Source of the DNA: Lingula anatina
Taxonomy: Eukaryota; Brachiopoda; Lingulata; Lingulida; Lingulidae
Length of the DNA stretch: 30,305 bases
Reading direction: 5' to 3'
NCBI RefSeq assembly: GCF_001039355.2
Contig: NW_019776084.1
Location: forward strand, 71,360-101,664
The number at the start of each line of letters is the position of its first letter. Positions within the stretch are counted from its first letter, which is position 1. A program made the position numbers and the translations under genes. Positions 1-11,330 of this stretch are shown here, one piece after another. The notes under the pieces are model-generated. The model was given only the letters and a program-made list of their open reading frames with translations. It did no database searches and was not told where the DNA came from.

Positions 1-2115
1 GCGGAAAGAATGAAACTCTATCTTGATAAAATTATTTCTAATTCTCAGTCCGGGTTTATTGCCGGAAGATATATTGGGGAAAATACAAGATTAATTTATG
101 ATCTAATGCATATCGCAGAAAAGAAAAATATTCCTGCTTTACTCATTCTTATCGATTTTGAAAAGGCCTTTGATTCTGTAGACTGGGGTTTTATTGATAA
201 AGTTTTAGACTTTTTTAACTTTGGGGAAACTATAAAAAGGTGGTTTCATATCCTTAATTACAATAGCAAGGCCTCTGTTACACAAAACGGCCACTTGTCG
301 GAGCCTTTCAAAATCTCGAGGGGCTGTCGTCAAGGGGACCCCTTGTCTCCTTATATCTTTCTCCTTTGTGCTGAGATTCTCGCAATCATGATAAAGAATA
401 ATAAAAATATTTGCGGAATAAAACTTGGTGACACCGAATTTAAAATAACCCAGTATGCTGATGACACCACCCTTATATTAGATGGTAATAGGTCTTCTTT
501 CTTAGAATCTTTCCGTACATTAGACTATTTCTCAAAAATTTCAGGTCTCCATATCAACAATAGTAAGACTAAACCAGTGTGGATTGGCTCAAGAAAATAT
601 AGTCGGGAAGTTTTTCACCACGTTAGATGGAAACTTGAATGGGGTTCGACGCAATTTAATCTCTTAGGTATAGAATTTTCGGTAAATTTAAACGATATGG
701 TCACTTTAAACTTTAATAAACAAATCCCGAAGATAGAGGGTATGATTCGGCATTGGAATAGAAGAATACTTACCCCTATTGGTAGAATTACTATCTTAAA
801 AACCCTTATCATCCCAATGCTGAACCATCTTTTCATTTCTCTGCCAAATCCAGATCTAGTATTCATCAAAAAACTAAATTCTATTTTTTTCCGATTCATC
901 TGGGGTAGCAAAATTGATAAGGTAAAGAGAGGTCAGATAGTAAAGGATTATGAATATGGTGGTCTAAAAATGACAGACTTAAGTAAGTTCATAACGGCAT
1001 TAAAATGTACATGGATAAGAAGACTATACCTTAAAAATAACGTTTATAACACTATTCTCCAGAGCACCTTTGATTTACAATCTATTTGGAATATATTTGA
1101 CTATGGAAATGAATATTTGGATATACTCTTATGCAATTGCAATAACAGGTTTTGGAGAGATGTCATTATCTCCTGGAAAGAACTAACATACGGTATAGAA
1201 AATATGAAAAGCAATATTGCTCTTGAACCTCTGTGGTATAATAGTAAAGTAAAATTGGGTGGGGTATCAATATTGGACAAAGAATGGTACAATAAGGGTA
1301 TAAGAATAATTGGCGATCTTTTCAACGAAGGAAAATTTTTAACCAAAGCTGAACTGGAAAGGAAATTTGGATTTCAAAGAGTATGTGATTTAAAATATTT
1401 TGGAATACGTAACAGTTTAAAATGTAGATTAAAAGAAAAGAACAATGAAGAAATTTTTGAAGAAATTTTATTTCCTTATATTCCTCAGCCGGTTCAGCTA
1501 CTTATAAAGAGTCGAAATGGCTGTAAAGATTTTTATCAGGTTCTCATGAGTGAAACTCCTGAAAACTTGGTACACGAAAGGAAATGGAACCTAGATCTAA
1601 ATATAAATATCACTTGGAAGTATGTTTACAAGAATTGTTTCTTTGTTACACGAGAAACAAAACTTCAGTGGTTCCAATACAGAATAATTTTTAGAATCTT
1701 ACCAGTTAGGTCATATCTGAAAAGAATCGGTATTGAGGTGTCAGAGAAATGCTTTATTTGTGGAGCAGAGAGGGAAGATTTGCGACATGTATTTTTAAAT
1801 TGTTATCGAATAAGAAACATTTGGACTGAAATGGAACGTTTGATTGCTAACAAAACTGGTGAAAGAATTACACTATATGATGAAAATATAATTTTTGGAG
1901 TATCCAAAACAAAATTCAAGCCTCTAAATTACATTATTCTTGTCTCCAAATTTTATATATATACCTGTTTTAAAAGAAAAATCCAGCCGACCTTCCCTTC
2001 CCTTCTCTTATACATCAAAAAAAAATTCGAATTAGAAAAATACGTTTCTCAAAAAAACCTTCAATTAGGCCTTTTTCTTACAGAGTGGAGAACCTGGGAT
2101 TCTATTTTTGCCTAG
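1..2115 (+). CDS. Non-LTR retrotransposon ORF2 (reverse transcriptase), 5' part outside window
   Basis: The frame is open from base 1 (Ala-Glu-Arg before the first Met at 10) to TAG at 2113-2115, so the ORF enters from outside and the first Met is probably internal. Counting from that Met: QSGFIAGR at about 13-20, palm motif A DFEKAFDSVDW with Asp49, RGCRQGDPLSP at about 104-114, and the catalytic YADD at 149-152. Near the C-terminus a zinc-knuckle-like C-x2-C-x8-H-x4-C (C581, C584, H593, C598) matches the RVT-associated zinc finger common in L1/Tx1-type elements. The product copies element RNA into DNA by target-primed reverse transcription; the apurinic-type endonuclease domain expected upstream is off the window. 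No stop or frameshift interrupts about 704 codons, so this is a young copy. Placement in the L1/Tx1 group is by motif style and is an inference. Confidence 0.93.
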   Translation, partial: AERMKLYLDKIISNSQSGFIAGRYIGENTRLIYDLMHIAEKKNIPALLILIDFEKAFDSVDWGFIDKVLDFFNFGETIKRWFHILNYNSKASVTQNGHLSEPFKISRGCRQGDPLSPYIFLLCAEILAIMIKNNKNICGIKLGDTEFKITQYADDTTLILDGNRSSFLESFRTLDYFSKISGLHINNSKTKPVWIGSRKYSREVFHHVRWKLEWGSTQFNLLGIEFSVNLNDMVTLNFNKQIPKIEGMIRHWNRRILTPIGRITILKTLIIPMLNHLFISLPNPDLVFIKKLNSIFFRFIWGSKIDKVKRGQIVKDYEYGGLKMTDLSKFITALKCTWIRRLYLKNNVYNTILQSTFDLQSIWNIFDYGNEYLDILLCNCNNRFWRDVIISWKELTYGIENMKSNIALEPLWYNSKVKLGGVSILDKEWYNKGIRIIGDLFNEGKFLTKAELERKFGFQRVCDLKYFGIRNSLKCRLKEKNNEEIFEEILFPYIPQPVQLLIKSRNGCKDFYQVLMSETPENLVHERKWNLDLNINITWKYVYKNCFFVTRETKLQWFQYRIIFRILPVRSYLKRIGIEVSEKCFICGAEREDLRHVFLNCYRIRNIWTEMERLIANKTGERITLYDENIIFGVSKTKFKPLNYIILVSKFYIYTCFKRKIQPTFPSLLLYIKKKFELEKYVSQKNLQLGLFLTEWRTWDSIFA

Positions 2116-2283
2116 ATTCTCCACTCATAAATTTACTTTACTTTTTCGCAAATTTCTTCTATGTTAAATGTTTGTATCTTGTTATGTGCAGCATCACTTG
2201 TAATATACTGTTTTGTACGTAGTCTGGCTATCTACATATATTTCATGTTTACTTAATGTATAATGAATGTCTTGTGTGTTATT

Positions 2284-2308
2284 GTGTGTGTGTGTTTGTG
2301 TGTGTGTC
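2284..2308. repeat. (GT)n microsatellite in LINE 3' UTR
   Basis: Short GT run with one interrupting TT, inside the LINE 3' UTR. Confidence 0.85.
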
Positions 2309-2560
2309 TACATATGTATTTTTGTTTGTCTTTTTGTGAATAAAAAAAAAATAAAAAATTCTTCTACTACCACCACCTGGTTTGCCTGTCCTCAAGGCGC
2401 ACCTCCAGACAACTGGTAGAGATGGGATAAAAAGATAATCTTAGTGACTCAGGCACACCTTCAGTGTTTATTTTAATTTAATTTCTGCAATTTTGCAGCC
2501 ATACGGCTCATTAGGAGAACTAAACTAGAACTAAACTAAAAAAGCACTCAGAGAGCGCAG

Positions 2561-2787
2561 ACCTCCGCCAAGGCAGCAAAGTCTCCATCCAATGCCGTTT
2601 CACCCCTATTATTGATTATTGATTGATTATTGATCCGGATCACCACCAAAAACTAATCACTTCTAAGTTAACCTATTTCTGACCTACCCTGAAAATTCCA
2701 TCGATATGCATCCATAACTTTTTGAGTTATGTTGATGACAAACAGACAGGCAAACAGGGGTGAAAACATAACCTCCTTGGTGGAGGT
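2561..2787. repeat. Interspersed repeat with complementary ends
   Basis: The left end ACCTCCGCCAAGG (2561-2573) is complementary, with one mismatch, to CCTTGGTGGAGGT (2775-2787), so the element can fold back. The interior contains ATAACTTTTTGAGTTATG and a CAGACAGGCAAACAGG tract. I recognise this pattern as a widespread short interspersed repeat of aquatic animal genomes, but cannot name the family with certainty. No coding potential. Confidence 0.7.
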
Positions 2788-3040
2788 AATAATATGATAG
2801 GGTATAACACACAATTATAAAATGTTCACACATTTAATAATATTAAACCATCAAAGTGACGCTAACCTTAATTCGGATGCATATCTTAAATTTTTCCTAA
2901 ATTATCTAATTGCGAAACATGGTTCAACGATAATACTTTGAAGTCTGAACTTGATTTTTATACTATATTTTTCTGCTTAAGGGTGCTGTACAATGGGCTA
3001 GGCATTTAAAAATGAACTACAGATTTCACATTTAATATTG
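2788..3040. other. AT-rich intergenic sequence
   Basis: No ORF, RNA gene or repeat structure that I can support. Confidence 0.6.
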
Positions 3041-3440
3041 GATATTTCAGCTTAAAAGGCGTACCTATAGGTATAAAAGTGTCAGTACCAATTAATTGAC
3101 CACCTTGTCTGCAGCACTCCTAAACTACGTAATATGCCATAATTCCATTAGGTATTACTGTTTGGGCTAATCCTGGTATGACTATGACAGAGCATGGTTC
3201 TGTTTAAAAAGTCTCCATATCTCCACGTTTCGTTAACGTCTGCACAGATGACTTTGAAATTTTCTATACCTGTTGCTAGTTTAACGGTGTGGGAATAAAG
3301 CGAACCAGTGAGTCACAGTATTGATTCTATGAGCTAGAAAGGCAGAAAACAGACAGAAATTCCCAGACAGATTATTGTGTCGCAAGGAACGCTCCGTACA
3401 GAACTACTAGAGGACTTGAACCAAAATCTATTAAGCTTTA
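3040..3440 (+). repeat. Old divergent duplication, copy A (possible coding relic)
   Basis: Aligns in the same order with 3880-4320: (C/T)GTAATATGC near 3130/4040, TCCATAT near 3216/4111, GAAATTTT near 3256/4147, and CCAGACAGAT near 3362/4253. The last block translates as IPRQIIVSQGTLRTEL (about 3359-3406) against IARQIMASNETLRTDL in the other copy. Third-position changes dominate there, so this was probably once protein-coding. I do not recognise the protein. Stops occur upstream in that frame, so no intact gene remains. Confidence 0.55.
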
Positions 3441-3879
3441 CACAGTTTTTGCTACTTATGAACTTTATGAACTTTCATGACTTCTTGTATCAAGGTATTA
3501 CTGTGTACTACTGGGATTCAAATTACCAAGACAGAGACACACGAAGAGGAAAATACGCCCAGGATCCATGTTCAACGAGTTATCGATTAAATAAAAATAT
3601 CATTTATTTCTGAACTAAATGGCAAGTGAACTGAACACGATATGGGCCATATGTTGTTATAAAGTTAATGCACAAAAGCCTTATTGTTTGATTAAGTGTT
3701 AAAAAGATCATTTGCAGACTGAAAACTGTCAGTGCCTAGACAACGACAGAGGAAACCGGTATATCTTAAACTCGAGTACCAAGAACAAAATGTCACAGTC
3801 ACAGTAAACAGTAAAACTGCTCTATCACGGATGCCCTCAATCACACTACCGGTACAACATATATACAGACTTGACATTT

Positions 3880-4320
3880 AAAATGAAATTTTTCAGTTTC
3901 GAAGGTATGCCTAGGTAAAAATGCGTTCTTTTTTCAAAAAACTTCGATCTCATATAAGATATGTGAATGTAGATGTGTGTAGTCAGGTGTGTCGGTGCCA
4001 ATTAACTGAATACCAGGTTTATTGCGCTGCTGCACTATATGTAATATGCAGTGATTTAATTGGGTAGTGCTCAAAGCTTGGCTTTGGCAAAGCATGTAAT
4101 GTCAAGAAAGTATCCATATGTCGGCAAATACTGCATAGAAGAATTTGAAATTTTGCATGCAAGTGGTCGGTTTTGCAATGTGTAAAATGAGCTGTGCAGT
4201 TCTTTACAGTTTTGTTAATCTGTGGCAGAATGGCGCGGGGAAAAGAGACATTGCCAGACAGATAATGGCGTCAAACGAAACACTTCGCACAGATTTATAG
4301 AGTAATGTCCAGACTGATGT
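3880..4320 (+). repeat. Old divergent duplication, copy B (possible coding relic)
   Basis: Partner of 3040-3440. The reading IARQIMASNETLRTDL ends at a TAG (4298-4300). The same frame continues with few stops to about 4590 and the opposite strand is open at 4204-4545, but neither resembles a family I know and neither has convincing splice structure. Confidence 0.55.
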
Positions 4321-7300
4321 ACCTACACAGAGGCCACACCCAATGTATTGAAATTTACCACCGGGTACAGGACCCACTGTCTTTCGGGATATGCTGTGGC
4401 AGCTACACAAAAACCACCTAGCAAGTTCAGAATGAGGGGTAAATTGCCACCAAAACGCATTTTTCAAGGCCCTTAGCGAACACCAAACTGATTTAAGCAG
4501 GTTAGAATACCAGATGACCTCCGAGGAACCCAGTGTAAACAGCAAAACATCGTTGTATGTTTCTGTAATTAATTGGGGACATTGACCCTTTCTGGGTTGA
4601 ATACTGAAAACTCATGGCTTTCTTTATTGAGGTCATATTTCACCTGTACCGCTCAACTAGTCAAAACAAAATTTTCAGACATCCAGAAGAGACCAACGAC
4701 GAAGCGTGTGCCGCGTGTAAAGTGACTAAGGTCATTAACAGCGACAGTATTTGGAGTAGATACCACATTCGTGCCAAAACACTAATGGTAGTCATCGACA
4801 AAAACCTGAACCAGATCAAATAAAGGAATTAACTGGGAACCACTTGACTATCATTTGATAGGGGGCACCATAGGAACAATTTAAGGTTGCACGGTAATAT
4901 TGCCGGTTCACACAGAGCACATTTAAAGGACAATGTTCATGTAAAAATCCATTTCTCGAATTTTGAAGATACAGCACTCAATCTATACACTAGAGGTATG
5001 TTTTAATCGACCCCCGCCATTTAAAAATTATAAAAACAATCTATTAGTAGAAAAAAAAGCGTTTTAGTAAACCTCACCTCAATATGCAAAAATGAAGCAG
5101 CAGATCTGGGTCACGTGGTACTGTGACGACAATCACGATAAAGGTCTATGAGACTCAACTGAGCTGCATGGTGCATACAGACGGAGAAGTTAAGGAAAGT
5201 TGTGTTGAACGGAGTTGAGGAATTTTCGTTATGCCTCGGTGTGTTGCCGTGGGATTCACCAAAATTGCAGCTCTCGTTGACAATCTTTCTTTGTCTGTGA
5301 CGGTCTTCCGTGACTTACTTACTAACTTCGGTGACAATAGTTGCGATGCTCTAGATCATGGTCACCTCAGGTGGTTTAGATCATATCAAGAGCTGGTAGT
5401 CTTTCAGATTAACTGTCATCAGTTGGCAAACTTACTGATTGCTGATGCATTTTAAATGCATTGTAGTTGACCAAAAGCTCGTTTACAACAAACCTGTTAA
5501 TTATGCACCGCTGCAATTCCCAAGCCAGGTAATAACAGGTATGAAACTCGTCTTGGTGGGCTTTCATATTTTTCAATATATCTCATTTATTTCATGGGGT
5601 TATTTTATTGGTATTTGTAAATGACGTTAAATATCAATACTTAAACAATTAAGTTCAAACACGGTCGCGAACATTAATAAAAGAAATTGCTCTCAGGGTA
5701 TCTTGAAGCTTCCGTGGAAGAAAACGTGTTGAGGAAAAACAGGAAAAAGAGCGTTATATTAAAGAAAAAATGGGAACTGCTATAATAAAATGGTTCGTTA
5801 TCCTAATTCGTTTATGCTTTGAGGATTTGTTTCTGAAGATTATTTCATCTGAAATATTAAATAATTTAAAAGATTGATTATTTTATAACTTGAAACGCAA
5901 ATTCTGCGTCAGTACGCAATTTTTTTTTTATTTTTTTTTTTTTGCAAATTTGTAAGCTTATAACACCGTGCTATAAAGATCTACTCAAGAAAAAAATTTG
6001 CTTGGGTAAAATTGAGTACGGAATGAACTGGAGACACTTGGCTTGTCATTAAGTTTACACGAAAATATGTCAGGTAACTTTATACTGTCTTTGAAAGAGT
6101 AAAGATTGAAAGATAATTTTAGACAAACTTTGACGGGGGAAATACCTACAAAGAGTAATGGGCTATTTCGCCAACATCTTGTTGAAAATTTTACACTGCA
6201 ATTCTATTCAAATAAGCTAAGGAACTAATTGCCAAATTAATACTCTCATCACATAACAGGGGGGTAACCAGACCTGCAAAAATTGTACGCACATATTTAA
6301 AAAGATTACAAGCACATACAGCAAAATGTAGACTTACGCAAAACATGAAGGACAGCGTAATCACAGCAAATGTACCTCATATAGTAGCTTAATTTCCATT
6401 AATAATAAAATCATCATTTAAGTCAAAAATATTCTTGCGATTTAATAACTATTTTAATTTACCCAGAACGGTATATTTATTTTAAAGGCGGTTAACTGAA
6501 ATATAGTTTTATGATTTGTTTGTGAAAATTGCCCATGTCACCCTGTTAGTTTGGAGGTCTAAGCTGGATCAAGTCCGTGTTAAAATTCCTATGAAGTTGT
6601 GCAGGAAAAATTCTTCCTTTCTTTCTCTAGCTCCTCGATAAACCTGGTGTTCAGATTTTATCTAGTACCCCCAGGTCTACGGGAGCTGCGCTTTGTAACT
6701 AACGCACAGGTAGATTTTTACCTGAGATAACTGGAGTAAAGCTTAGATAGAGAGTGCGTTCGATACAAGCAAGACAAATTGAATGCCATTTAACCCTCTA
6801 ATTAAGAGGTAAAGGAAGTTCCAGGTAGATGGATGATTAAGATAGGACTTGTAAAGGTAACGGGCATTGTTTACCTCAGTTTAATAAAAGTATGCAAGAC
6901 GGAGTGTCAGCGGTTTAATAAAATAAATTGAATTTCACAAATAACATGGACCTCATATGCAATAATCAACATTTCCCTTAACTCATTCAAATGCAGTGTT
7001 TTATACAACTTGGGATAACCATAATGAAATGCTTGTTAAAGAAATGACTAGACGGGAAATGGTTTTACACAGCTTCACGAGGATTTAGACCCCTCGGGTA
7101 AGAGAGTATAAACTTTTATCAGAAGCCAGAGAAGTCATCTTACAGGTAGACAATGCAGCTCAGTTTGACAGCTAAGCACGCTCTGTTCTCCAGTGGCTCG
7201 ATTGTCGTCATTGGACAACGTGACCACGTAGCTCATTAACTCCCAGGCCGAGCAAATAGGACGCTTTTTAAAGCCAAAAATTTATAAAATTAGCTTTTAA

Positions 7301-7365
7301 TTTGTGTATTTGGATAAAGATATCGTTAGTTGGGCATGTTTTCTGAAGAATATGTTCCGTTCAGG
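4321..7365. other. Intergenic region without recognisable genes
   Basis: AT-rich, with poly-T runs at about 5921-5943 and many stops. A 69-codon frame at 4614-4823 ends in VVIDKNLNQIK and has a decayed relative near 8536. A 74-codon frame at 5231-5455 begins MPRCVAVGF, faintly like a THAP start, but lacks the rest of that domain. I do not call either a gene. Confidence 0.5.
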
Positions 7366-7862
7366 CCATTCTGACGGCATGAAGCAAACCTTTTAATAGC
7401 AGATTACTTACAGAACCAAGGGAATGAGCAGATACCTTGGTCATCAGCCATATTTGAACCATATAGACAATATGTGGGTAGGCCATTACCCGCCGAATCA
7501 ATGGCTTACATGTCCTACAACAAAACTGGACCAAATTGGACAAATTTTGACCGATGCCTCGAATTTTTTTCCAGATTGAACTCTAAAAACCTATCCCAAG
7601 GAATGCCTTGTCGCTGGAGAGAGCTGGTAGCAGCCAGAAGAGGTCAGGTGTAGCAGCGACCGTTACTTTGACTAGACACTGACATGAGGTTCCTTTGTGG
7701 AGCGTGTAACTCTTTTACAGACAATAATATGGAAAATATGGAGATCCAAAATATATCTTTTAATGGTTGTCGTATGACATAGAATAGGCAATGTGTTTTT
7801 TTTTTGTTTGCTTCTCTGGCGAATTCCATTAATGAACTGGTGTCACAATGAAATCAAAGAGA
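7366..7862 (+). repeat. Old divergent duplication, copy C, with an open frame
   Basis: Aligns along its length with 8645-9095, for example GCAGATTACTTACAGAACCA against GCAGATAACTTTCAGAACCA and AATGGTTGTCGTATGA against AATGGTTGTTTTATGA. The plus frame 7375-7650 is open for 92 codons without needing an ATG and reads protein-like (FEPYRQYVGRPLPAE, WTNFDRCLEFFSRLN, PCRWRELVAARRG). The partner copy is broken by stops and indels in that frame. No known family recognised; open frames of this length also arise by chance. Confidence 0.6.
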
Positions 7863-8644
7863 TAATTTAAAGTTATTAAAACACGATTTTAATCCTTTTT
7901 TTTTTTTTTTATCAGTCAGCAAAATAGGAAAAAAACTGATGAAAAATTATGTGGAAAAAAATATTCCATATTAAATGTCAAGTCTGTATATACCTGTACA
8001 GGTATTTGTTAGGAAAGATTACATGGAATGTCAACTTACAAAGCACCATCACATTTTCAGGGAGGCAAAGACTTTTAAGGATACGGCACCAAATTTTTAC
8101 AAAATGAACATGATAAAGACACTTAATGGATAATAAATATAATCTAGCCGTGTATATCATAAGTAATACATATGTTTAGTCTTAAAGTATTAAAATATAT
8201 CTTTTTGTGTCTAAAAATGTTACAAAATTATGAAATAAATGGAACACAGTTGAACAATGATTGTCTATGATAGAGAACGGTGATAATTACACCTGAAATT
8301 ATTTAAACATCAAATAATTTCTATAATTTTGTTTTGGTTTTACGGATTTTGTTTCAGTCTGACAGAATTTTTACACTTGTCACACCGAACGTCTGACATC
8401 TTTTACCATAAAGTCTGTTCATTTGCTAGTGTAAGACATAGTAAATAATGTAACCATCATCTAGGAGGGAGTCGAAATTACCTGCCTCACCTATTTAACG
8501 CATAGACGGACTGGGGGCCGGAATTCCCAATTGGTAGTCATCCATGAAAACCTGAACCTAATGTAGATTTACTCTGAAAACCACCTGCCTCCCAGTTGAC
8601 AGAAGACAATTTTTTTATTTTACAAGATTGAGACGTCCTTACAC
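7863..8644. other. AT-rich intergenic sequence
   Basis: Contains a poly-T run near 7898-7911 and, at 8536-8556, a stretch similar to 4793-4813 (GTAGTCATC..GAAAACCTGAACC). No gene supported. Confidence 0.5.
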
Positions 8645-9095
8645 AAAGCGTTCTTGTATTCGCAGATAACTTTCAGAACCATGGGACTGGACAGCTAACG
8701 TGGCTTTGAACCTGTAGACAACCTGTAGGTAGTAATTAATTCACTAATCGAAAAACCGTTCTACTGGTCCTTTAACAAATCTGCGCCAATTTTGATAACT
8801 TAAAACCTGTGCCTGGATAGTTATTTCAAACTGAACTCTGAGAAACCTGTCAGAAAGAATGCTTTGCCTTTAGAGAGTCCTGGTGGCAGCAAGATGAGGC
8901 CAGATACACAGCTTACCGCTGCTGTGAATAAATACTTATATGTTTGTCCTCTGTAAACAGTGTACCTCTTTAACAGTAGATAATTTGGATAATACGGACA
9001 TCCAAATATCGTTTCTAATGGTTGTTTTATGATTTAGAATAAGCCATGGATTTTTTTTCTTCATTGATGAATTCAATCAAAGAAATGATATCAGA
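8645..9095 (+). repeat. Old divergent duplication, copy D
   Basis: Decayed partner of 7366-7862, about 1.28 kb downstream in the same orientation. Small indels and several stops destroy the frame that is open in copy C. Confidence 0.6.
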
Positions 9096-9249
9096 AGGAC
9101 ACTAAAATTATATTATAAAACGCAGTGACCTGCCCGTAAATTCTCGGATGAAAACGATAAATATAAAATAATCAGTAAAGCCACTCAGTATGCCAATGTC
9201 AATAGTACTTGTAAACACAGATTATACTTGAAGTTTCTATCATGCAGAA

Positions 9250-9575
9250 ACTGTCGGTCCGATTGGTCATGACCGGCAAAATTTGTCTGGACCGGTAAAA
9301 AATTGGACTTGGTCGGTCCAAAGGAAAGACAAGAGTTTTAAGAGCTGCACTTTTGAATTTACAGTCATCATTCGACATACTTCACTTATAAAATTATAAA
9401 AGACCCAAAGCGTTTTTTCACTTCCATTTTAAACCTATCACATTCACAAACAAAATAAGCTACCCTAATGATACTGGTACTATCTGTCTCAAACGAATAG
9501 GGTGATTTTTGCCCGACAAAAATCCATTCGGTCCGGCAAATTTTTCATTACTGCGGTCCAAATGTCCTACCATTC
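9250..9575. repeat. GGTCCG-rich foldback-like repeat
   Basis: The left block CGGTCCGATTGG..GACCGGCAAAA (about 9255-9281, holding the perfect palindrome GGTCATGACC at 9265-9274) resembles the reverse complement of the right block around 9507-9535. Direct copies of CGGCAAA and GGTCCAAA also occur on both sides. This may be a small non-autonomous element with imperfect inverted ends; exact borders are not clear. Confidence 0.45.
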
Positions 9576-10453
9576 TGAATAGTTTTCAGCATGTCTGTTA
9601 TCATGATATTTCTAGTAAGCTCGGTACGTATACTTAACTACCGGCTTTATATGGCAGTTACAAACATTCTTTGGATGCAACCTAATGTTCAGAAACCTAC
9701 CCATGCACCCATCAGCTTCAAATACCATTTAAGAAACCACACTAACTGTGGAAAACAAGAACCAAAATGCATCCTCTGCCCATGTTACTTATGGGTTGGT
9801 TCGTACAGAGCATTGAATTTGATATTATTTTTAATTTAAGCCTCGGGAAGAAATAATACATAACTTCTCGACAAGCGCACTACTGAATTACTAATTTAAA
9901 TACTGTACTTACAACTTTGGTCCGCACAAGTAGAAGGCAGCAGTATTTATTGGTAGGAACTGGACTCCTCGAAAAACTGAAATATCCCCAGCCTTTCTGT
10001 TAAAATGATTTGATTGATGGTGCCTTTATAATGCTTCAGATGAACGTTTTGCACACGTCAAGTTACATTTTTAAAGACCATATGACGTTTGATTGACGTG
10101 AGGCAAAGCTCAACAGATTAAAAATTTATAATTAAGTCAAAGCTGAAGACGGTTAATTGCAGTTTCCTTCAAAGACAGCCATGCTGAAACTATTGAAATT
10201 TAACTAGTGGTGTGCTTATTATTTTTTATCATAATTAGTAGTAGTAGTAGATGTAGTAGTTGAAACAGAAATAGTACTGATAGCAGAAGTACTGAATATA
10301 CGGCACCGCTTGAACAGAATCAGTTACCATCAGAACTAAGAAATTTAAGCTCAGTAGACGATTTTTTTAAAAAAAGCTCTAAAAATGTATCTTCGTAAAA
10401 AGTTTTATGGTTGACCATTTCATACTTAACAAAACATCATAATTGGACACTTT
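9576..10453. other. Intergenic sequence
   Basis: Only a TAG-trinucleotide run near 10237-10258 stands out. The open frame at 9591-9839 looks non-coding. Confidence 0.5.
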
Positions 10454-10602
10454 TCTATTTAGCTTAAATACAGAATGTTAAAATTGGACATTTTCTCTTT
10501 TTTTTAATACTTTAATACATTGCTTTTAATATAAAATAATTCTTAAATTCTGTGTTTAATTTGTAGTAACTGCAAAATATATTTTATGGGTTTTAGACTC
10601 TG

Positions 10603-11330
10603 AATAAATAAATAAATAAATATTATTATTATCATTATTATTAAATAGTAGAAGCAGTAGTAAAAGTATATATTCATCTTCTAAATTTCGATTTTTTATT
10701 AACACTTCTTATACAATAGGAACTTACACTGAAAGCAAATGGGCATCATTTCAACCGATCTCATTACCCAGTAGGGTATACAACGCAGAACGTCGGCAGT
10801 ATGATGTTGGCCCAATGCCTATAGTTGAGCAAATGTCATTGGGCCAATGCCTGTACAACGTTGTGTCTATAAGCAACTATAAGTTGGGCCATCATTGGTC
10901 GTACAACCAACCATGCGTTGGACAAATGTTGGACCACTGCTCTCTTGCTAAGTGGGTTGTTCGGTGAAGTACGTACCGCACGACAGGCGGACGCCATTCA
11001 CTTTGCAGCAGTGTTTGTTGTGGTTCAGTTTTGGAGCGTTGCAGTTTTTACAGGAACATTTGGTTTCAGACACTTAGTAATTCATGCTAAATCTTGTTTC
11101 AGCTTTCCTGTGCCACTAGAATTACATTGAATTATTGGGTAACATTACACAATACTTAATGCAACACTCTCACTCTCACTAATTCTACGCAGGCCAATGG
11201 TAAATGAAGGTTGCAAGCACTACTCATCTCCTCCCAAACTACATGAATGCATCAACCTACAATTAATTTGACAACCCAAGTAATCAAATGACTACCAAGG
11301 GAAATCGTCAGGTTGGATATGATGGCCCTG
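10603..11330. mobile_element. Insertion present only in copy 1 of the large repeat
   Basis: Copy 2 runs straight from GACTCTG to CAAGGCAATCAAATGCAG, while copy 1 is interrupted between GACTCTG and CAAGACCATCAAATACAG. The insert starts with AATAAATAAATAAATATTATTATT, so an A-rich tail or simple-repeat start is possible. It contains degenerate GTTGGCCC/GTTGGGCC repeats. No coding sequence recognised; the type of element is not determined and a deletion from copy 2 is the alternative. Confidence 0.6.
10806..10935. repeat. Degenerate GTTGGGCCAATG repeats
   Basis: Related blocks are GTTGGCCCAATGCC (10806-10819), ATTGGGCCAATGCC (10838-10851), GTTGGGCCATCATTGG (10883-10898) and GTTGGACAAATGTTGG (10917-10932), linked by GTACAAC motifs. 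Spacing is 32-45 bp, consistent with a decayed short tandem array. Confidence 0.6.

Larger units (their letters stand above)
1..2358 (+). mobile_element. L1/Tx1-like LINE, 3' portion with poly(A)-type tail
   Basis: The ORF2 stop is followed by a 240-bp AT- and GT-rich 3' UTR, AATAAA at 2339-2344 and an A-rich tail to about 2358, the usual 3' end of a non-LTR element inserted through an RNA. The 5' end is outside, so target-site duplications cannot be checked; bases following the tail begin ttcttctactacc. Confidence 0.9.

Noticed and set aside
4204-4545. 113-codon minus-strand frame
   Set aside because: It overlaps a plus-strand relic in a duplicated block, has no recognisable domain and no splice or promoter support.
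5231-5455. Frame beginning MPRCVAVGF, reminiscent of a THAP zinc-finger start
   Set aside because: Only the first residues fit; the second cysteine pair, histidine and conserved tryptophan of THAP are absent.
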